From: Xylogone sp. PMI_703 | Taxonomy: Eukaryota > Ascomycota > Leotiomycetes | NCBI GenBank assembly: GCA_021399445.1 | Contig: JAJTUQ010000004.1 | Coordinates: 3,472,001-3,536,000 of the forward strand | DNA length: 64,000 nucleotides | Direction of reading: 5' to 3' | Part shown: in pieces, positions 24,596-34,686 of the stretch | How positions within the stretch are numbered: the first letter of the stretch is position 1 | Layout: each line of letters starts with the position of its first letter | The notes under the pieces: generated by a model | The model's input: only the letters and a program-made list of their open reading frames with translations | Told to the model about the DNA's origin: nothing | The model's database searches: none | Position numbers and translations under genes: made by a program

Positions 24596-25427
24596 ATGTT
24601 AAGCAAACCCGAGGCAGACTTTTCAGTCTTCACGGTGTACAATTCCACAGACAGGGTGTGCGGAAAGTTCAACGACAGAATAAAAACCCTAGAGGGGGCC
24701 ATAAAGCCCATTGAAAGCCAAAGTGCAACCTTTGAGGAGAGAATTATGAAGCTGGAAGCCGACACGCACGACGTCGCCATGGACAGACTTGAGTTTGTGA
24801 GGTGGAACTATACAATCAACTTCATAAAGTGGCTGCTAAAGATCAAGCCGAGGGAATATGACGCGGCTACCTGGCCAGCAATGGCACAAACTATCACTGA
24901 GGAACAGTTAGAGAAAACGGGGTTGCCAGAGAGGTGAAGCAAAAGATTCTGGATCCTATCGAAAGTGTAAGTACATTTACTCTTATGCTGAACAGATGTT
25001 CTAACAAAATATCAGATCGGAGTGATGTAAAATAGAGCTCCACATCCGTCTGCTTTGCGGTTCGCGTATTTCTTGAAGAAGCATGGGACGATAGAGGACC
25101 AACTATTCTGGAACAAAGTATTCAAAGTGAAAGAGAAGATGCTATTAATACCACTGTCGCTAAGGTATGCAAGAGAAATTCAAGGACAATGAAATTCAGA
25201 TGGTTTTATCTTTGTATGGTTGATACCGTTGGCACAGAAGTATACCAGGGAAGTTTTCAACTCAATGGGTTATTGATAACCATCTGCTTCACGCTTCGCA
25301 TACCTCCTAAAGAAGTATGGGACAATAGAAGAGCAGCTTTTCTGGAACACGGTTTTCTGGGTCAAGGAACTTATGTTGTTGGTACCGTTGGCAGCGTTGG
25401 CAAATAAGTATGCGAAAGAAGTCTAGG
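24596..25427 (+). pseudogene. Decayed gene: coiled-coil ORF followed by duplicated C-terminal segment
   Basis: The open frame at 24596-24937 encodes 113 aa with a coiled-coil-like middle (FNDRIKTLEGAIKPIESQ, then FEERIMKLEADTHD). It ends at a stop, but the reading continues sensibly in other frames, for example EVKQKILDPIES just past it. Downstream, segment A (25052-25189) reads ALRFAYFLKKHGTIEDQLFW and onward. Segment B (25286-25423) reads ASRFAYLLKKYGTIEEQLFW and stops at a TAG. A TAA lies just upstream of segment A in its frame. Frame breaks plus the duplication point to a relic, though an unusual splice pattern is not excluded. I do not recognise the protein. Confidence 0.5.
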
Positions 25428-25540
25428 ACAACGAGTTATGTAGATAGTTTCATTTTCGTATAGTTGATACCGTTAACACAGAAGTATCCCAGGAAAACTT
25501 TAAATACAATGAATTATTCAGATAGTTTCATCTTTGTACA
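25043..25540 (+). repeat. Degenerate tandem repeat, about 240-bp unit, two copies plus a fragment
   Basis: Copy 1 runs from about 25043 to 25280 and copy 2 from about 25281 to 25504. A third partial copy (about 25505-25540) repeats the CAATGAA..TTCAGATAGTTTCATCTTTGTA portion. Shared landmarks are TTCTGGAACA, GTTGATACCGTT and ACACAGAAGTAT/GCACAGAAGTAT, offset by 234-244 nt. Divergence is substantial, with most changes at third codon positions in the coding half. Confidence 0.8.
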
Positions 25541-25706
25541 TCAGCCTTCGAGTAGAAATTATTAGAATATACCTGAACGCCTTCCAACTTTCTTTTGGCA
25601 GCTGCATTTAAGACCCCGCCACCCAGCGCCAAGAACAATGTCTAATCTACAAAACTTGAAACAAATGAGCTTTCAGTTCTGAAATGTTAACATCAGCAAC
25701 GTGAAT

Positions 25707-27152
25707 ATGACTACATTGACGATTCGAAACTTGACAACAACTCCTTTAGAGTTAAAGCTGGTGGAGCGGTTTGAGAGAGTTCAACCAGATAACAAGAACC
25801 CCCTCGCTGAGATCAACGATATCCCTGTTATCGGCAATTTCACCAAGTCCTTGAACAGCTTCATCACCAAAAACGTCACCTCTCCAACCTCTCCCCAACT
25901 GGCACAGAAGTCAGAGAGTTTCAGTCACCAGGATGTCTCAATTCTAATTAGTCCCTTTGAATCAAAATCCACAGATATCCAGCGGAAGCCCAATGAGGTG
26001 CTACGGCTGACGTTCGAGAATGAGGGGCAGAGATACCGCGTCGATACGCCCACTCCTTCAGAGAGATCTCTGGTTATGACCCCACTTGCTTCAAACCCTC
26101 GACATGAATACACGGCTGTCTATCTTCCCAATTCACCACACTTAGCTATTTTCTCTTCCGCAAAGCTTGAATCATGGATGAGCAAGCTGAAAGATGAAAC
26201 CCCGCTTTCAGCCTTGAGCATCCCCGGAACCCATAACTCTCCAACCCACCACAAGGCTCTGCCCTCTGTACGCTGCCAAGCAGTCAGTGTAAAGGATCAA
26301 CTCAATAATGGAGTTCGATTCCTCGACATCCGTGTCCAACCCGAATCTCCAGATGACGCTTCCAAAGATGGACTGATCCTCGTCCACAGTGCATTCCCCA
26401 TCTCATTGACAGGCAACAAGTACTTCCGTTCTTTGGTCAATACAGTTTTCGAGTTTCTCGAAGCCAACCCTACCGAGACGGTCATTATGTCCTTAAAACG
26501 TGAAGGCGTTGGTAAGGCAACTGATCAGCAACTGAGCAAGATCCTCAGGAACCATTACGCAAATGACAACTCCAAATGGTTCACGGAGAATCGTATTCCA
26601 ACACTGGGCGAAGCACGTAAAAGAATCGTCCTCATGCGTCGATTTGCCCTGGATGATTCCCTGAAGGGCGAATGGGGTGGTAAGGGTTGGTGCATGGACG
26701 CAGAAAGCTGGCCAGATAACTGCGCTGATGGGATGTGCACCAGCGGAGAGATCAGAGTGCAAGATTTCTACGAGGTCATGGAGACTGAGAACATTGATAA
26801 GAAGATTCAGCTCTGCCGTGACCAATTGAAGCGTTCTTCTGAGGTTACCTGGGCCCTTGGAGGTCCGGATCCCGTTGCCCAAGCGGCTAAGCAGCCTTTC
26901 TTCATGAACTTCTTGAGTGCTTCTAATTTTTGGAAAGCGGGCTGTTGGCCAGACAAGATTGCTGAGAAGGTTAATCCTGCGACTATAGATTTCCTATGTA
27001 GAGAGCACCACAATGCGGATGGAAGTGTGCTTAAAGGAGATGGTGGAACTGGTATAGTAGTTTGCGATTGGGTAGGGCATAATGGGGATTGGGATCTGAT
27101 TAGATGCATTGTGGGTATGAATTCGAAACTAGAGATGCGAGAGAGGACATAA
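25707..27152 (+). CDS. PI-PLC X-domain protein (bacterial-type phosphatidylinositol phospholipase C-like)
   Basis: A single-exon protein of 481 aa starting at the ATG 25707. The N-terminal 150 residues are a fungal-specific region with TTLTIRNLTTTPLELKLVER. The catalytic X-box starts near residue 165 with LSALSIPGTHNS, giving the first catalytic His (about 176). NNGVRFLDIRV follows, then the second His in LVHSAF (about 227). These His residues cleave phosphatidylinositol by forming the cyclic phosphate in characterised enzymes. No Y, C2 or PH domain is present, so it is not a eukaryotic signalling PLC. No signal peptide is evident, which suggests an intracellular or membrane-associated enzyme. 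Its substrate is not proven. Confidence 0.88.
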   Translation: MTTLTIRNLTTTPLELKLVERFERVQPDNKNPLAEINDIPVIGNFTKSLNSFITKNVTSPTSPQLAQKSESFSHQDVSILISPFESKSTDIQRKPNEVLRLTFENEGQRYRVDTPTPSERSLVMTPLASNPRHEYTAVYLPNSPHLAIFSSAKLESWMSKLKDETPLSALSIPGTHNSPTHHKALPSVRCQAVSVKDQLNNGVRFLDIRVQPESPDDASKDGLILVHSAFPISLTGNKYFRSLVNTVFEFLEANPTETVIMSLKREGVGKATDQQLSKILRNHYANDNSKWFTENRIPTLGEARKRIVLMRRFALDDSLKGEWGGKGWCMDAESWPDNCADGMCTSGEIRVQDFYEVMETENIDKKIQLCRDQLKRSSEVTWALGGPDPVAQAAKQPFFMNFLSASNFWKAGCWPDKIAEKVNPATIDFLCREHHNADGSVLKGDGGTGIVVCDWVGHNGDWDLIRCIVGMNSKLEMRERT

Positions 27153-27235
27153 TAAGGACATGGATTGTTCGATTCTCATACCCCTAAATATGTTACAGAT
27201 AGAATACATTTTTAGTCTTCAAATAGTTAAGATCA

Positions 27236-28192
27236 TTATTCTGCTTTAGGTTTCTGTTCGTCTTCCAACATCGTCCTTCTTCCCTCAACCGTGAAGTATA
27301 GACTCTTAGACGAACTCTCTAGAGTATTAGTGAGGCTAGCACTAGTACCTTGCAGCAGAGCCACAAGCTGAGCACGCAGGCCATCCAGACCACCTTCAAT
27401 ACCTCCCACCCATCTGGTACTATCGACATCGAACACTTTACCCTCTACTCGGGCTCCAAGCAATAATAACTTCTGCAAGCCTCCCTGAACGTTGGGCTCA
27501 TGGTATCCTGGATTGGCTTTTCTAGTAGGAGCAGGGAATAGTGGAGCATTTGGCGAGAGAATTGATAATGCAGCTTTCAGGTGCTGGGGCGAAACATTCG
27601 GGAATGTAAGTACCGCAAGCGGTCCCGAAAGTAATGGTGCGAGCTCATGAGCAGTCCTCTTTTTGACAACGGCTTCATGTGCAGATTCAGATAGCGTATG
27701 CGATAGGACGCCAGATTGGCTCACATCTGGCTTGTAGAACTCCACAACTCGCAATGCGGCCGCAAAGATGCCCGTTTGAATAGTCTGCAACTTAATTCCT
27801 TCAGCAAGATTCTCATGCGGCGGCTGTCCTGCTGCAACTTGTGCTTCATCAACCTTCCGCAGCGCCCTGGCCAGTTCTCGTCGGACCCCAATCCATTCCG
27901 TGGAGGTCAAGTTGTTGTGTTGAAATAGGAGCATGAGTGGTGTGGAGCGTAGAAGAGAGGCATATTGCCGGAGGAGTTGTGATTTGCGGAATTCGGGGGG
28001 TTTATATGACGGTGGTTGAGTTTTGGGGTATAATGGCGTCGGGATCTGTAAGCCTGGGATTTGTCCAGCTGCTGTGTTTGGTGCGGCTGCTGATGCTGCT
28101 ACGGTAGCATATTGTCGTGGTGGTCTTATGGCTCTTTTACATCGTAATATTGAGGCTACTGCCCTTGAGGGGGGCTGTATTCGTGGGGGCAT
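27236..28192 (-). CDS. Mitochondrial large-subunit ribosomal protein uL10m
   Basis: A single-exon protein of 318 aa. The N-terminus is rich in Arg, Ala and Ser without early acidic residues (MPPRIQPPSRAVASILRCKR), as expected for mitochondrial import. The L10 fold follows: RKSQLLRQYASLLRSTPLML, FQHNNLTSTEWIGVRREL, then GPLAVLTFPNVSP. Bacterial L10 anchors the L7/L12 stalk, and the mitochondrial form (MRPL11 in yeast) does the same job. It is transcribed away from TRP4. Confidence 0.85.
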   Translation of the reverse strand: MPPRIQPPSRAVASILRCKRAIRPPRQYATVAASAAAPNTAAGQIPGLQIPTPLYPKTQPPSYKPPEFRKSQLLRQYASLLRSTPLMLLFQHNNLTSTEWIGVRRELARALRKVDEAQVAAGQPPHENLAEGIKLQTIQTGIFAAALRVVEFYKPDVSQSGVLSHTLSESAHEAVVKKRTAHELAPLLSGPLAVLTFPNVSPQHLKAALSILSPNAPLFPAPTRKANPGYHEPNVQGGLQKLLLLGARVEGKVFDVDSTRWVGGIEGGLDGLRAQLVALLQGTSASLTNTLESSSKSLYFTVEGRRTMLEDEQKPKAE

Positions 28193-28996
28193 CCTGTAAT
28201 TGTATATTAATATGGGCTGAATCTATGCAATTGGCGAGCAATTTGGGCCTGCTAACCTTTGGAGTTGTTCCGTTAAGATAAGATGGATATCCCGAGCTGG
28301 ATTTTGAGGAATATCAAAATTCTAGAAACGGATAAGCGCGCATAATTTCATTGTGGCCTGGAATAATGGGCAGTGAGAAGCTTGGTGACTAAGCTCATGC
28401 ATTTTCCTAGTAACTATTCTCGAGAATTGGACATCTATATGATGGCCTAACGTGGATTAAGCTTATGGGATACGAATTATTATTCTGCATTTCTCGCTGT
28501 TGGATTCGTCGGTCTCAGAAATTTGCACCCGTTGATCGTGCTGTAGAAATAGCAAAGGAGACCCTGTGAGTGCCTGAAGTTACAGCGACTTCTCAGGCTT
28601 CTAGAACCCCGCATTACACTGTAACTGTAGTGCATACCAAGAGACTTTGCCATTGCGAAATATCCAATTCTATAATTAAACTACCATGATTCGTGTGATT
28701 TCCTGTTCTCCATGGAATTTTATACACAGCCATTATTGTGTGACATAGAAAGCTACGATCTTTTCGTAATTCTTGAAAGATTGTTGAAAGAATGCTTCTT
28801 CTTTTAAAGAACCGCTGGTTAAAGCGGCCTCGGCTCGCTCACTAAACCCAAGCCATATCTGGCGAGAACAGGGTTTTCATGGGGGAGTTAATAAATATAG
28901 ACTGGACTATTATGAGTCAGTCTATGGTGACTTTCCCTTAAGAGAAAGTTACCTTTCACCAATTCGTTCAATTGATATCTAACTTTACCAGAAAAG
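28193..28996. promoter_or_regulatory. Divergent region uL10m (-) / TRP4 (+)
   Basis: An 804-bp region between two head-to-head genes. It contains one TGAGTCA site near TRP4 (listed separately). Otherwise AT-rich with no ORF. Confidence 0.5.
28913..28919 (+). promoter_or_regulatory. Gcn4/CPC1-type site (TGAGTCA) upstream of TRP4
   Basis: TGAGTCA lies 78 nt upstream of the TRP4 ATG. Gcn4/CPC1 (cross-pathway control) activates amino-acid biosynthesis genes through TGA(C/G)TCA, and tryptophan genes are classical targets. By chance about eight such 7-mers are expected in 64 kb, so the position and the gene, not the motif alone, make the case. Confidence 0.5.
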
Positions 28997-30312
28997 ATGG
29001 ATCAGACTTTAGATCCAAGCGCTCCAGAGAAGCTGAGCATAACCCCTCTTCTCAAACGGCTGTGGCCATCGCCTGGTGATGCGAATGTAACAGCCGATGA
29101 GATTGCCGTGGCCATTTCTCATATTTTCACAGATCAGTTGTCGCCGGTTCAGACCGGTGCGCTTCTGACATGTTTACACTTCACGGGATGGGATACCAAG
29201 GCCGATGTCATTGCAAAATGCGCGGAAGCCATGAGAGCAGCCGCATCTCAGACTGACAAGCAAACACTGGACCAAGTAATCAAGACTCATGGGAAGCCAG
29301 AAGGAGACTATAAAGGTGGCCTTGTAAGCTGAATGTTTTTGCGCCTCATAACAAATCTACATGTCTCGCTGATAATTGGCAAAAGTGCGACATTGTTGGA
29401 ACGGGAGGTGACTCACACCACACATTCAACATTTCCACCACCTCCTCCATTCTGGCCTCGTCTCTTCTCCTTATAGCCAAGCATGGCAATAAGGCCTCAA
29501 CTTCAAAGTCGGGTTCGGCAGACTTGCTAAATTCCACATTACCCACTCCTCCAAACCTGTGGTCGGTTTCACCCAGTACTATTGCCAAGGTTTATGAAAA
29601 CACAAACTATGCTTTCCTCTATGCCCCTGTCTTTCACCCGGGAATGAAATATGTTGCTACCGTCCGGAGAGAACTCGGATGGAGAACAATTTTCAACTTA
29701 TTAGGGCCTCTCGCAAACCCTGTAGAGGACCGCATCGAAGCACGTCTAGTTGGCGTTGCGAGAAGAGACATTGGCCATACTTTTGCTGACGCCCTCAGAA
29801 TGGGTGGTTCTAGAAAAGCAATGGTTGTCTGTGGAGAGGAAGAGCTAGATGAAATTAGCTGCGCAGGGAAGACTCTGTGTTGGAGATTGGTAGATCGATC
29901 AACCCACGAGCCTGGAAATCCCGATGATGTGGATATCGAGAGCTTCAGTATCTCGCCAGCGGACTTTGGACTGCCACCACATGCCCTGGCAGACGTTTCG
30001 CCTGGCAAAGAGCCTCATCAGAATGCAGAGATTCTTATGAAGTTAATTAGGAATGAACTTCCTAAAGATGATCCTATCTTGCATTTTGTATTGATGAATA
30101 CCTCTGCTCTATTCGTGGTAGCAGGTATTTGTGAAGCAGATACAAGCAACATGGGTCCTGGTGACGATGGTAAGGTTATCACAGAGAGAGGACCAGGTGG
30201 AGGTAGATGGAAAGAAGGTGTTAGAAGGGCTAGATGGGCTATTGAAAGCGGTGAGGCTTTCAAACAATGGAATAAGTTTGTGGATATTAGCAATAGTATA
30301 GGTAAGGGCTAG
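28997..30312 (+). CDS. TRP4: Anthranilate phosphoribosyltransferase
   Basis: This enzyme transfers phosphoribose from PRPP to anthranilate, the second step of tryptophan synthesis after chorismate. Exon 1 is 28997-29323 and exon 2 is 29386-30312, with a 62-nt intron (GTAAGC...AAAAG). The product is 417 aa. The splice joins YKGGL to CDIVGTGGDSHHTFNIS, the PRPP-binding glycine loop of TrpD. KHGNKASTSKSGSAD, FLYAPVFHPGMKYV, and NLLGPLANP follow, all diagnostic. Fungal Trp4 proteins are around 400 aa, longer than bacterial TrpD. A Gcn4-type site in the promoter fits general amino-acid control. Confidence 0.96.
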
Positions 30313-30670
30313 ACACCATTTCACGACGAAAAGAAAATTGTATATATTCACTTGGCGATGTGGATACGGTCTTGAATAATAGAATACCAGTGTGCATTTC
30401 CGGCATTCGTTCATTCGAGTCACTATTGGAATAGAGTTATAGTATATAACATTAGGGAGAAACATGATCTAGTGCTGTCAAATCTTTCGAGCACTCTTTA
30501 GATGAGAATAATGGTTGTCAGCATATTCATGCTTGACGTGGTATCACCCCAAAAAGCATTTCCCAAACGCCATGCGAGAAACAAAAGATCTGGACCCCGT
30601 GTCTGTCCTGCGTATAACGGACGGAAACCGAAATCAGGAACGCCATTGAGCATATCCCGTATATATACCC
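30313..30670. other. Convergent 3' regions (TRP4 / UBTD-like)
   Basis: A 358-bp spacer with AT-rich probable 3' UTR sequence. No other feature. Confidence 0.5.
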
Positions 30671-31674
30671 TTATCCAAATACAAGAGCATTAACAACATG
30701 GTCTTCGTTCCAGCCTTGGGCCAGAAGAGACTGGTTCTCTTTGAGGATTTTACCCATGTAGGCAATTTTTATACGCTTCGGGCCCGTTATCTATTGAACT
30801 GTTAGTGGTATTGAAAAAAGGGAGAAGTCGCGAAACAGCATACTCCGGCCTCTTCAAGGATCTTCCGACTTAGCAATCGCACCGAGTCGTTCTTCCCAAT
30901 ATTAACTATTACATCAGCCCCGTTACCTTCGCTCAACCGTGCTTTGACCTTGATGAGGTCTTTTGCGCTAATAACTGCTTTGCCTTTTTCTTCTCTGCGT
31001 TTCAATACTTCTTCCTCATCTAACTCATCATCATCCGCAGTCTTGCCACCTTCTCCACCCACGCTTGATTCTTCATCCTCTGCATCCTCTTGCATATTCG
31101 TAGGGTCAGAAACAATCCATTCAGGCAGGGAATAGAACGCCCCTAGAGCATCATATACTCCATTTGCTAGATCACCAGTGGGCACCGTGATTCCGGCTGC
31201 TTCAAAGATCTGTCCCGCCGTTGCCACTCCGCCATCATCATCGTCTATATCTCCGCCAGTCCACAGGATTTCCAGTGCAACTCGTATGGTCTGCCATATT
31301 TCTGGGCGGCCAGTGACACGAGTATCAAAGAAGTCTCTCCGTTCTTTGTCGAGCTGTGATCGAGTCCACACACGGTTACGACTCTTCCAGATATGCAGAA
31401 TCAAAGGTCGGTTGATATGTGCATCGAGACGCTGTGTGTTTGCAGGCCGATTGCTATGGCTTGAGCCACGTGTTGAAGGGCGTGGTATAGCAGAGTGGGA
31501 TTGTGCCTGAGAGGAAGTGATTGCTCGCGAGGACGAAGTGGGCTCCGCTGAAGTGGGGTATGGAGAAGAGGATACTGCTCTTGAACTACAACAGCCCTGC
31601 GATTCTGGCCATTAGAATTTGCGGCGAAGGATGCTAGATCGAATGATGCTACAGGATTAAGAACCACTTACCAT
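30671..31674 (-). CDS. UBTD (DC-UbP)-like ubiquitin-domain protein, N-terminally lipidated
   Basis: Exon 1 carries only the ATG in coding sequence (31674-31672), immediately followed by a GTAAGT donor. The intron is 31671-31597 (75 nt, branch CTAAT). Exon 2 is 31596-30844 and begins GCCSSRA. Exon 3 is 30790-30671 after a 53-nt intron (branch CTAAC). The product is 291 aa. MGCC gives an N-myristoylation glycine plus cysteines for palmitoylation, suggesting membrane attachment. The ubiquitin-binding UBD domain spans about 65-165 (LILHIWKSRNRVWTRSQLD, EIWQTIRVALEIL). An acidic linker precedes a C-terminal ubiquitin-like domain (about 205-290) ending MGKILKENQSLLAQGW and HVVNALVFG. Animal UBTD1/2 have the same order and link E2/E3 enzymes to substrates. 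The function here is inferred. Confidence 0.9.
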
Positions 31675-32844
31675 GGCTTCTCACCATGTGTCGAGCAAAG
31701 TGGCCCGACACACACGCTTGAGAAAATATCAAATACAACAATCGAGAGAAGTAACTAACGAGCGATGTGTGCAGTTCATCTACCAGTACAAATATCGCCT
31801 GGCTGTCGCATGATACCCGCCACAGCTACTTATGCAGAGCAAAGTGAGAGGCAAGGATAAGGAAACAGACCAACAGATAGAGGAGAATGAAGACAATGTG
31901 TACTGCATGGAGATCTTATCAGAAGAGGATTAGGGAGTACATTTGGAGGTATGTACGTAGCCGTGGCAGAAAAAAAGAGAGAGAGGCAGTCAATAATATC
32001 AGTGAGGAGCGGTGGAAATGGGGTGGTGGAGTGAGGGAGGCAGGGTCGCCCAGCGCAGGGCCACGACGTTCGCAGCTGCTGGAGGCAGGGGGATTGAGTG
32101 GGTTGACAGAGCCCGCGAGGGTTGCAAGCTCGCTGCTTCTAGCCAGAACCCGCGCCGGCCTAGAAAGCTTGATGGCGCACCCGCCCAGCTATTTTTGGCC
32201 GTCACCTGACTGCGCCCAGCCTTGGAGTAAATAACACAGTGCAGATGGCGTGAGCTTGCACCTCTTGGCTCTCTCGCGATGTGGTCAAATACATCATCAT
32301 CATCAGATATCTAGAAGTGGGGACCAGATCTAGATACTGTAAGAGAAAAGAAAACGGCAATTCCCGATCTTGGAGTGTTACTTGTATACCAAGACCTCGC
32401 CGGATCGTACCTCGTAACTGTGTTGCGTGTACACGAAGCGGGCGTGTGCATCCATCCGCTCACTTTGCTTCTTCCAAGCTAGAGCAGAAACGCATCACAG
32501 GAACTAACTACTAACTCCGCAATTTAGTAATACAGCCATGTAGTATTCTCACCACTCAGCTTAATTGGTATGGTTTAAGCTGTAAATATCGGTGTTTTCC
32601 TGTTGAAAGCGGAGAGTGAGTCAAGGGATATTAGTAAAGATACTTCGCTAGCCCATTTAGGCAAGGCTGAAAATGTACGCTTCTGCCATTTTTCACCGCC
32701 CTCAAAAAGTTCAAGGTCCAGAGCCTTGGCTGGTAATTATCAATCGAACATCATCCAAACACGCCTCGGTCAACTACAACTCCCACGCTCCGTGTCGCCC
32801 TTACCATCTGAGTTACAAGATAGCCAAACGAACCAACTGCAACC
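31675..32844. promoter_or_regulatory. Divergent region UBTD-like (-) / RPB12 (+)
   Basis: A 1.17-kb region. The part at 31,990-32,220 is G/C-rich with purine-strand bias; the rest is mixed. A TGAGTCA occurs at 32617-32623, within the number expected by chance. No coding feature supported. Confidence 0.45.
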
Positions 32845-33127
32845 ATGTCTCGTGAAGCTTACCAAGTTCCAACCTCTGCACCGGACCCAACTCGCGGCCA
32901 GAGCTCCCAGTTTGATCTCTCTGGAGGCCCCGCCATTAACTATCTGTGCGGCGACTGCAACTCGAAGGTGCCTCTAAAGCGTGGCGATCCAATTCGATGC
33001 AAGGAATGTGGTCATCGTGTTCTGTATAAAGAGCGGACTAAGAGGTAAGCGAGCTGTGATGGTGGCGTGGCGCTGGAGTTCCGTACTAATACTGCAATTC
33101 AGAATGGTTCAGTTTGAGGCAAGATGA
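32845..33127 (+). CDS. RPB12: RNA polymerases I/II/III shared subunit Rpb12 (ABC10-alpha)
   Basis: This is a small zinc-binding subunit common to all three nuclear RNA polymerases. Exon 1 is 32845-33044 and exon 2 is 33103-33127, with a 58-nt intron (GTAAGC...TTCAG, branch ACTAAT). The product is 74 aa. The zinc ribbon has CGDC (35-38) and CKEC (52-55), followed by GHRVLYKERTKRMVQFEAR, the family's near-invariant tail. The last exon encodes only MVQFEAR. Without splicing the protein would lack this tail, so the exon is secure. Confidence 0.96.
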
Positions 33128-33438
33128 TACACGAGAGCTACAGAATAACAAACGCACTTCGATAAGGAAGCGGCTCTTGGCAGAGGAGTTCTAATTTTTG
33201 CTGAATTGGCATGGCACAGGGCGTATTGGGTTAAAGGCAAATACTTGGGGTTTGGAATGTCTCATGTCATACTATCAGAGAGGATATAATTTGACGCTTC
33301 TACGATATCCCTTCATTCAATCATCATCTTGATCATAAATGTCATTTTCTATTTCCCAAAAAGAAAGATACCTTGCGCCGCCCAGATGCTTTCCGCCGAA
33401 CTCCTCTTGATCCCGATAAAGTGCCTGTGGTTTACTTT
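33128..33438. other. Convergent 3' regions (RPB12 / GPN1)
   Basis: A 311-bp spacer; AT-rich, no feature beyond probable 3' UTRs. Confidence 0.5.
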
Positions 33439-34686
33439 TTATCTCATTTGACTTGCCCGAAGATACCTTGTAAAGCTGTAATCATCTTCCTTTGAGTTGC
33501 CTCCTCCAGTCTCTTGAAGCGCCTGCTGGTATCTTTCTGTAAGCGCTGCATTGTCGTCAGGTTCTCCTTCGCTATCATCTGCCTCATCCTCCATATCACT
33601 TAGAGTTTCCATATCATCCGTATTTGCTACCTGTTTCTTCCTAGAGGAGGGCTCCCCTGAAACAGCCATGTCGTTCATGAGCTTGTCCAACTCTTTCTGC
33701 CTATTCGCTTCCTTCTGTTCTTCTCTTTCCTTCTTTCTTCGTTCCAACTCCGGCTTATAGTCACGGTTGAATTCCTCTCTCTTCTGCTCAACAGCTTCAA
33801 AGAACTCCTTGACTCCGGCTCCTGTCATCGAGCTGACACCAACAACACTGAGGTGACTGTAAAACTCCTCCAGCACCAGGCTCATGCTGTTCAACAAGGA
33901 GCCCATATAACCGCTTCCACCACCCAAGGTACCTTCGCCTCCTTCGATACCTCCAAAACTACCAGCCTCTTCCTCCTCCCTCAGCGCAGCTTGAAAGGCT
34001 TCAAAATCTGTCATCCAATCCTTAGCAAAATCCGCATCCTTTACATCAGTCTTGTTGAAAACCAGAATCATGGGTAGCTTGGTCTTGTACAAGATACTGC
34101 AAGCATAGAGCATATTGCTCATGAAAGTACTTGTAGAAGCTGTTCTCGGAGTATCGATGATATATGCGATCACTGTTGGGAAAGTCGATGCTAAGGAATC
34201 GAGTAAAATGCTTCCTGATGCACTCCATACAAAGACCTCGATCTGGCCCGGGGTATCAACCAATATGTTTTTAATGGGCTTGGCATCCGGCTTGGAAGGA
34301 TCGGGTGTTGTTCTCTTATCAAGAAGATTTAGAATTTGGTCGATCTTGGTGGCGAAGAGATTCAAAGACGTTAAGATACCACCGTTTGGACCGAGATTGT
34401 AGCTTTTCATCACTTCTTTATAGTTGACGGAGTCGCGGATATCGATGTTGCTATCAAATGGAACATTTAGAACGGCAGGATCCAGATTTATAACATATGG
34501 TGGTTCTCTCTGCGCATGCAAATGCGCATTTATTCGTTGCATGAAAGTCGTCTTGCCAGAGCCTGGTGGACCCAAAAAGTTAGCTCAGTAAAGAGCAATA
34601 TCCAGATTATATGTTCTCATACCTGCCATTCCCACGCATACAATAGCTACAGGCTGAGAAGCCTGATTACCTTGAGGGGCCGCCAT
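33439..34686 (-). CDS. GPN-loop GTPase 1 (Npa3/XAB1), RNA polymerase II assembly factor
   Basis: This GTPase is needed for assembly and nuclear import of RNA polymerase II. Exon 1 is 34686-34623 and exon 2 is 34562-33439, with a 60-nt intron (GTATGA...CCAG, branch GCTAAC). The product is 395 aa. The splice creates the GPN1 P-loop [15 protein letters not shown]; unspliced reading would give a false GPPGSGKTT. The GPN motif is in [11 protein letters not shown] (about 78-80), with [13 protein letters not shown] and VFNKTD for G3 and G4. The C-terminal third is charged and probably coiled (Lys/Glu-rich), then acidic, ending near [11 protein letters not shown]. It shares a 169-bp promoter with CWF19. 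Confidence 0.95.

Noticed and set aside
30673..31404. Minus-strand frame starting MVLNPVASFDLASF (31401-31667) as a separate gene
   Set aside because: It overlaps the UBTD-like gene's exon 2 in another frame and crosses its first intron; the UBTD-like frame explains the sequence.
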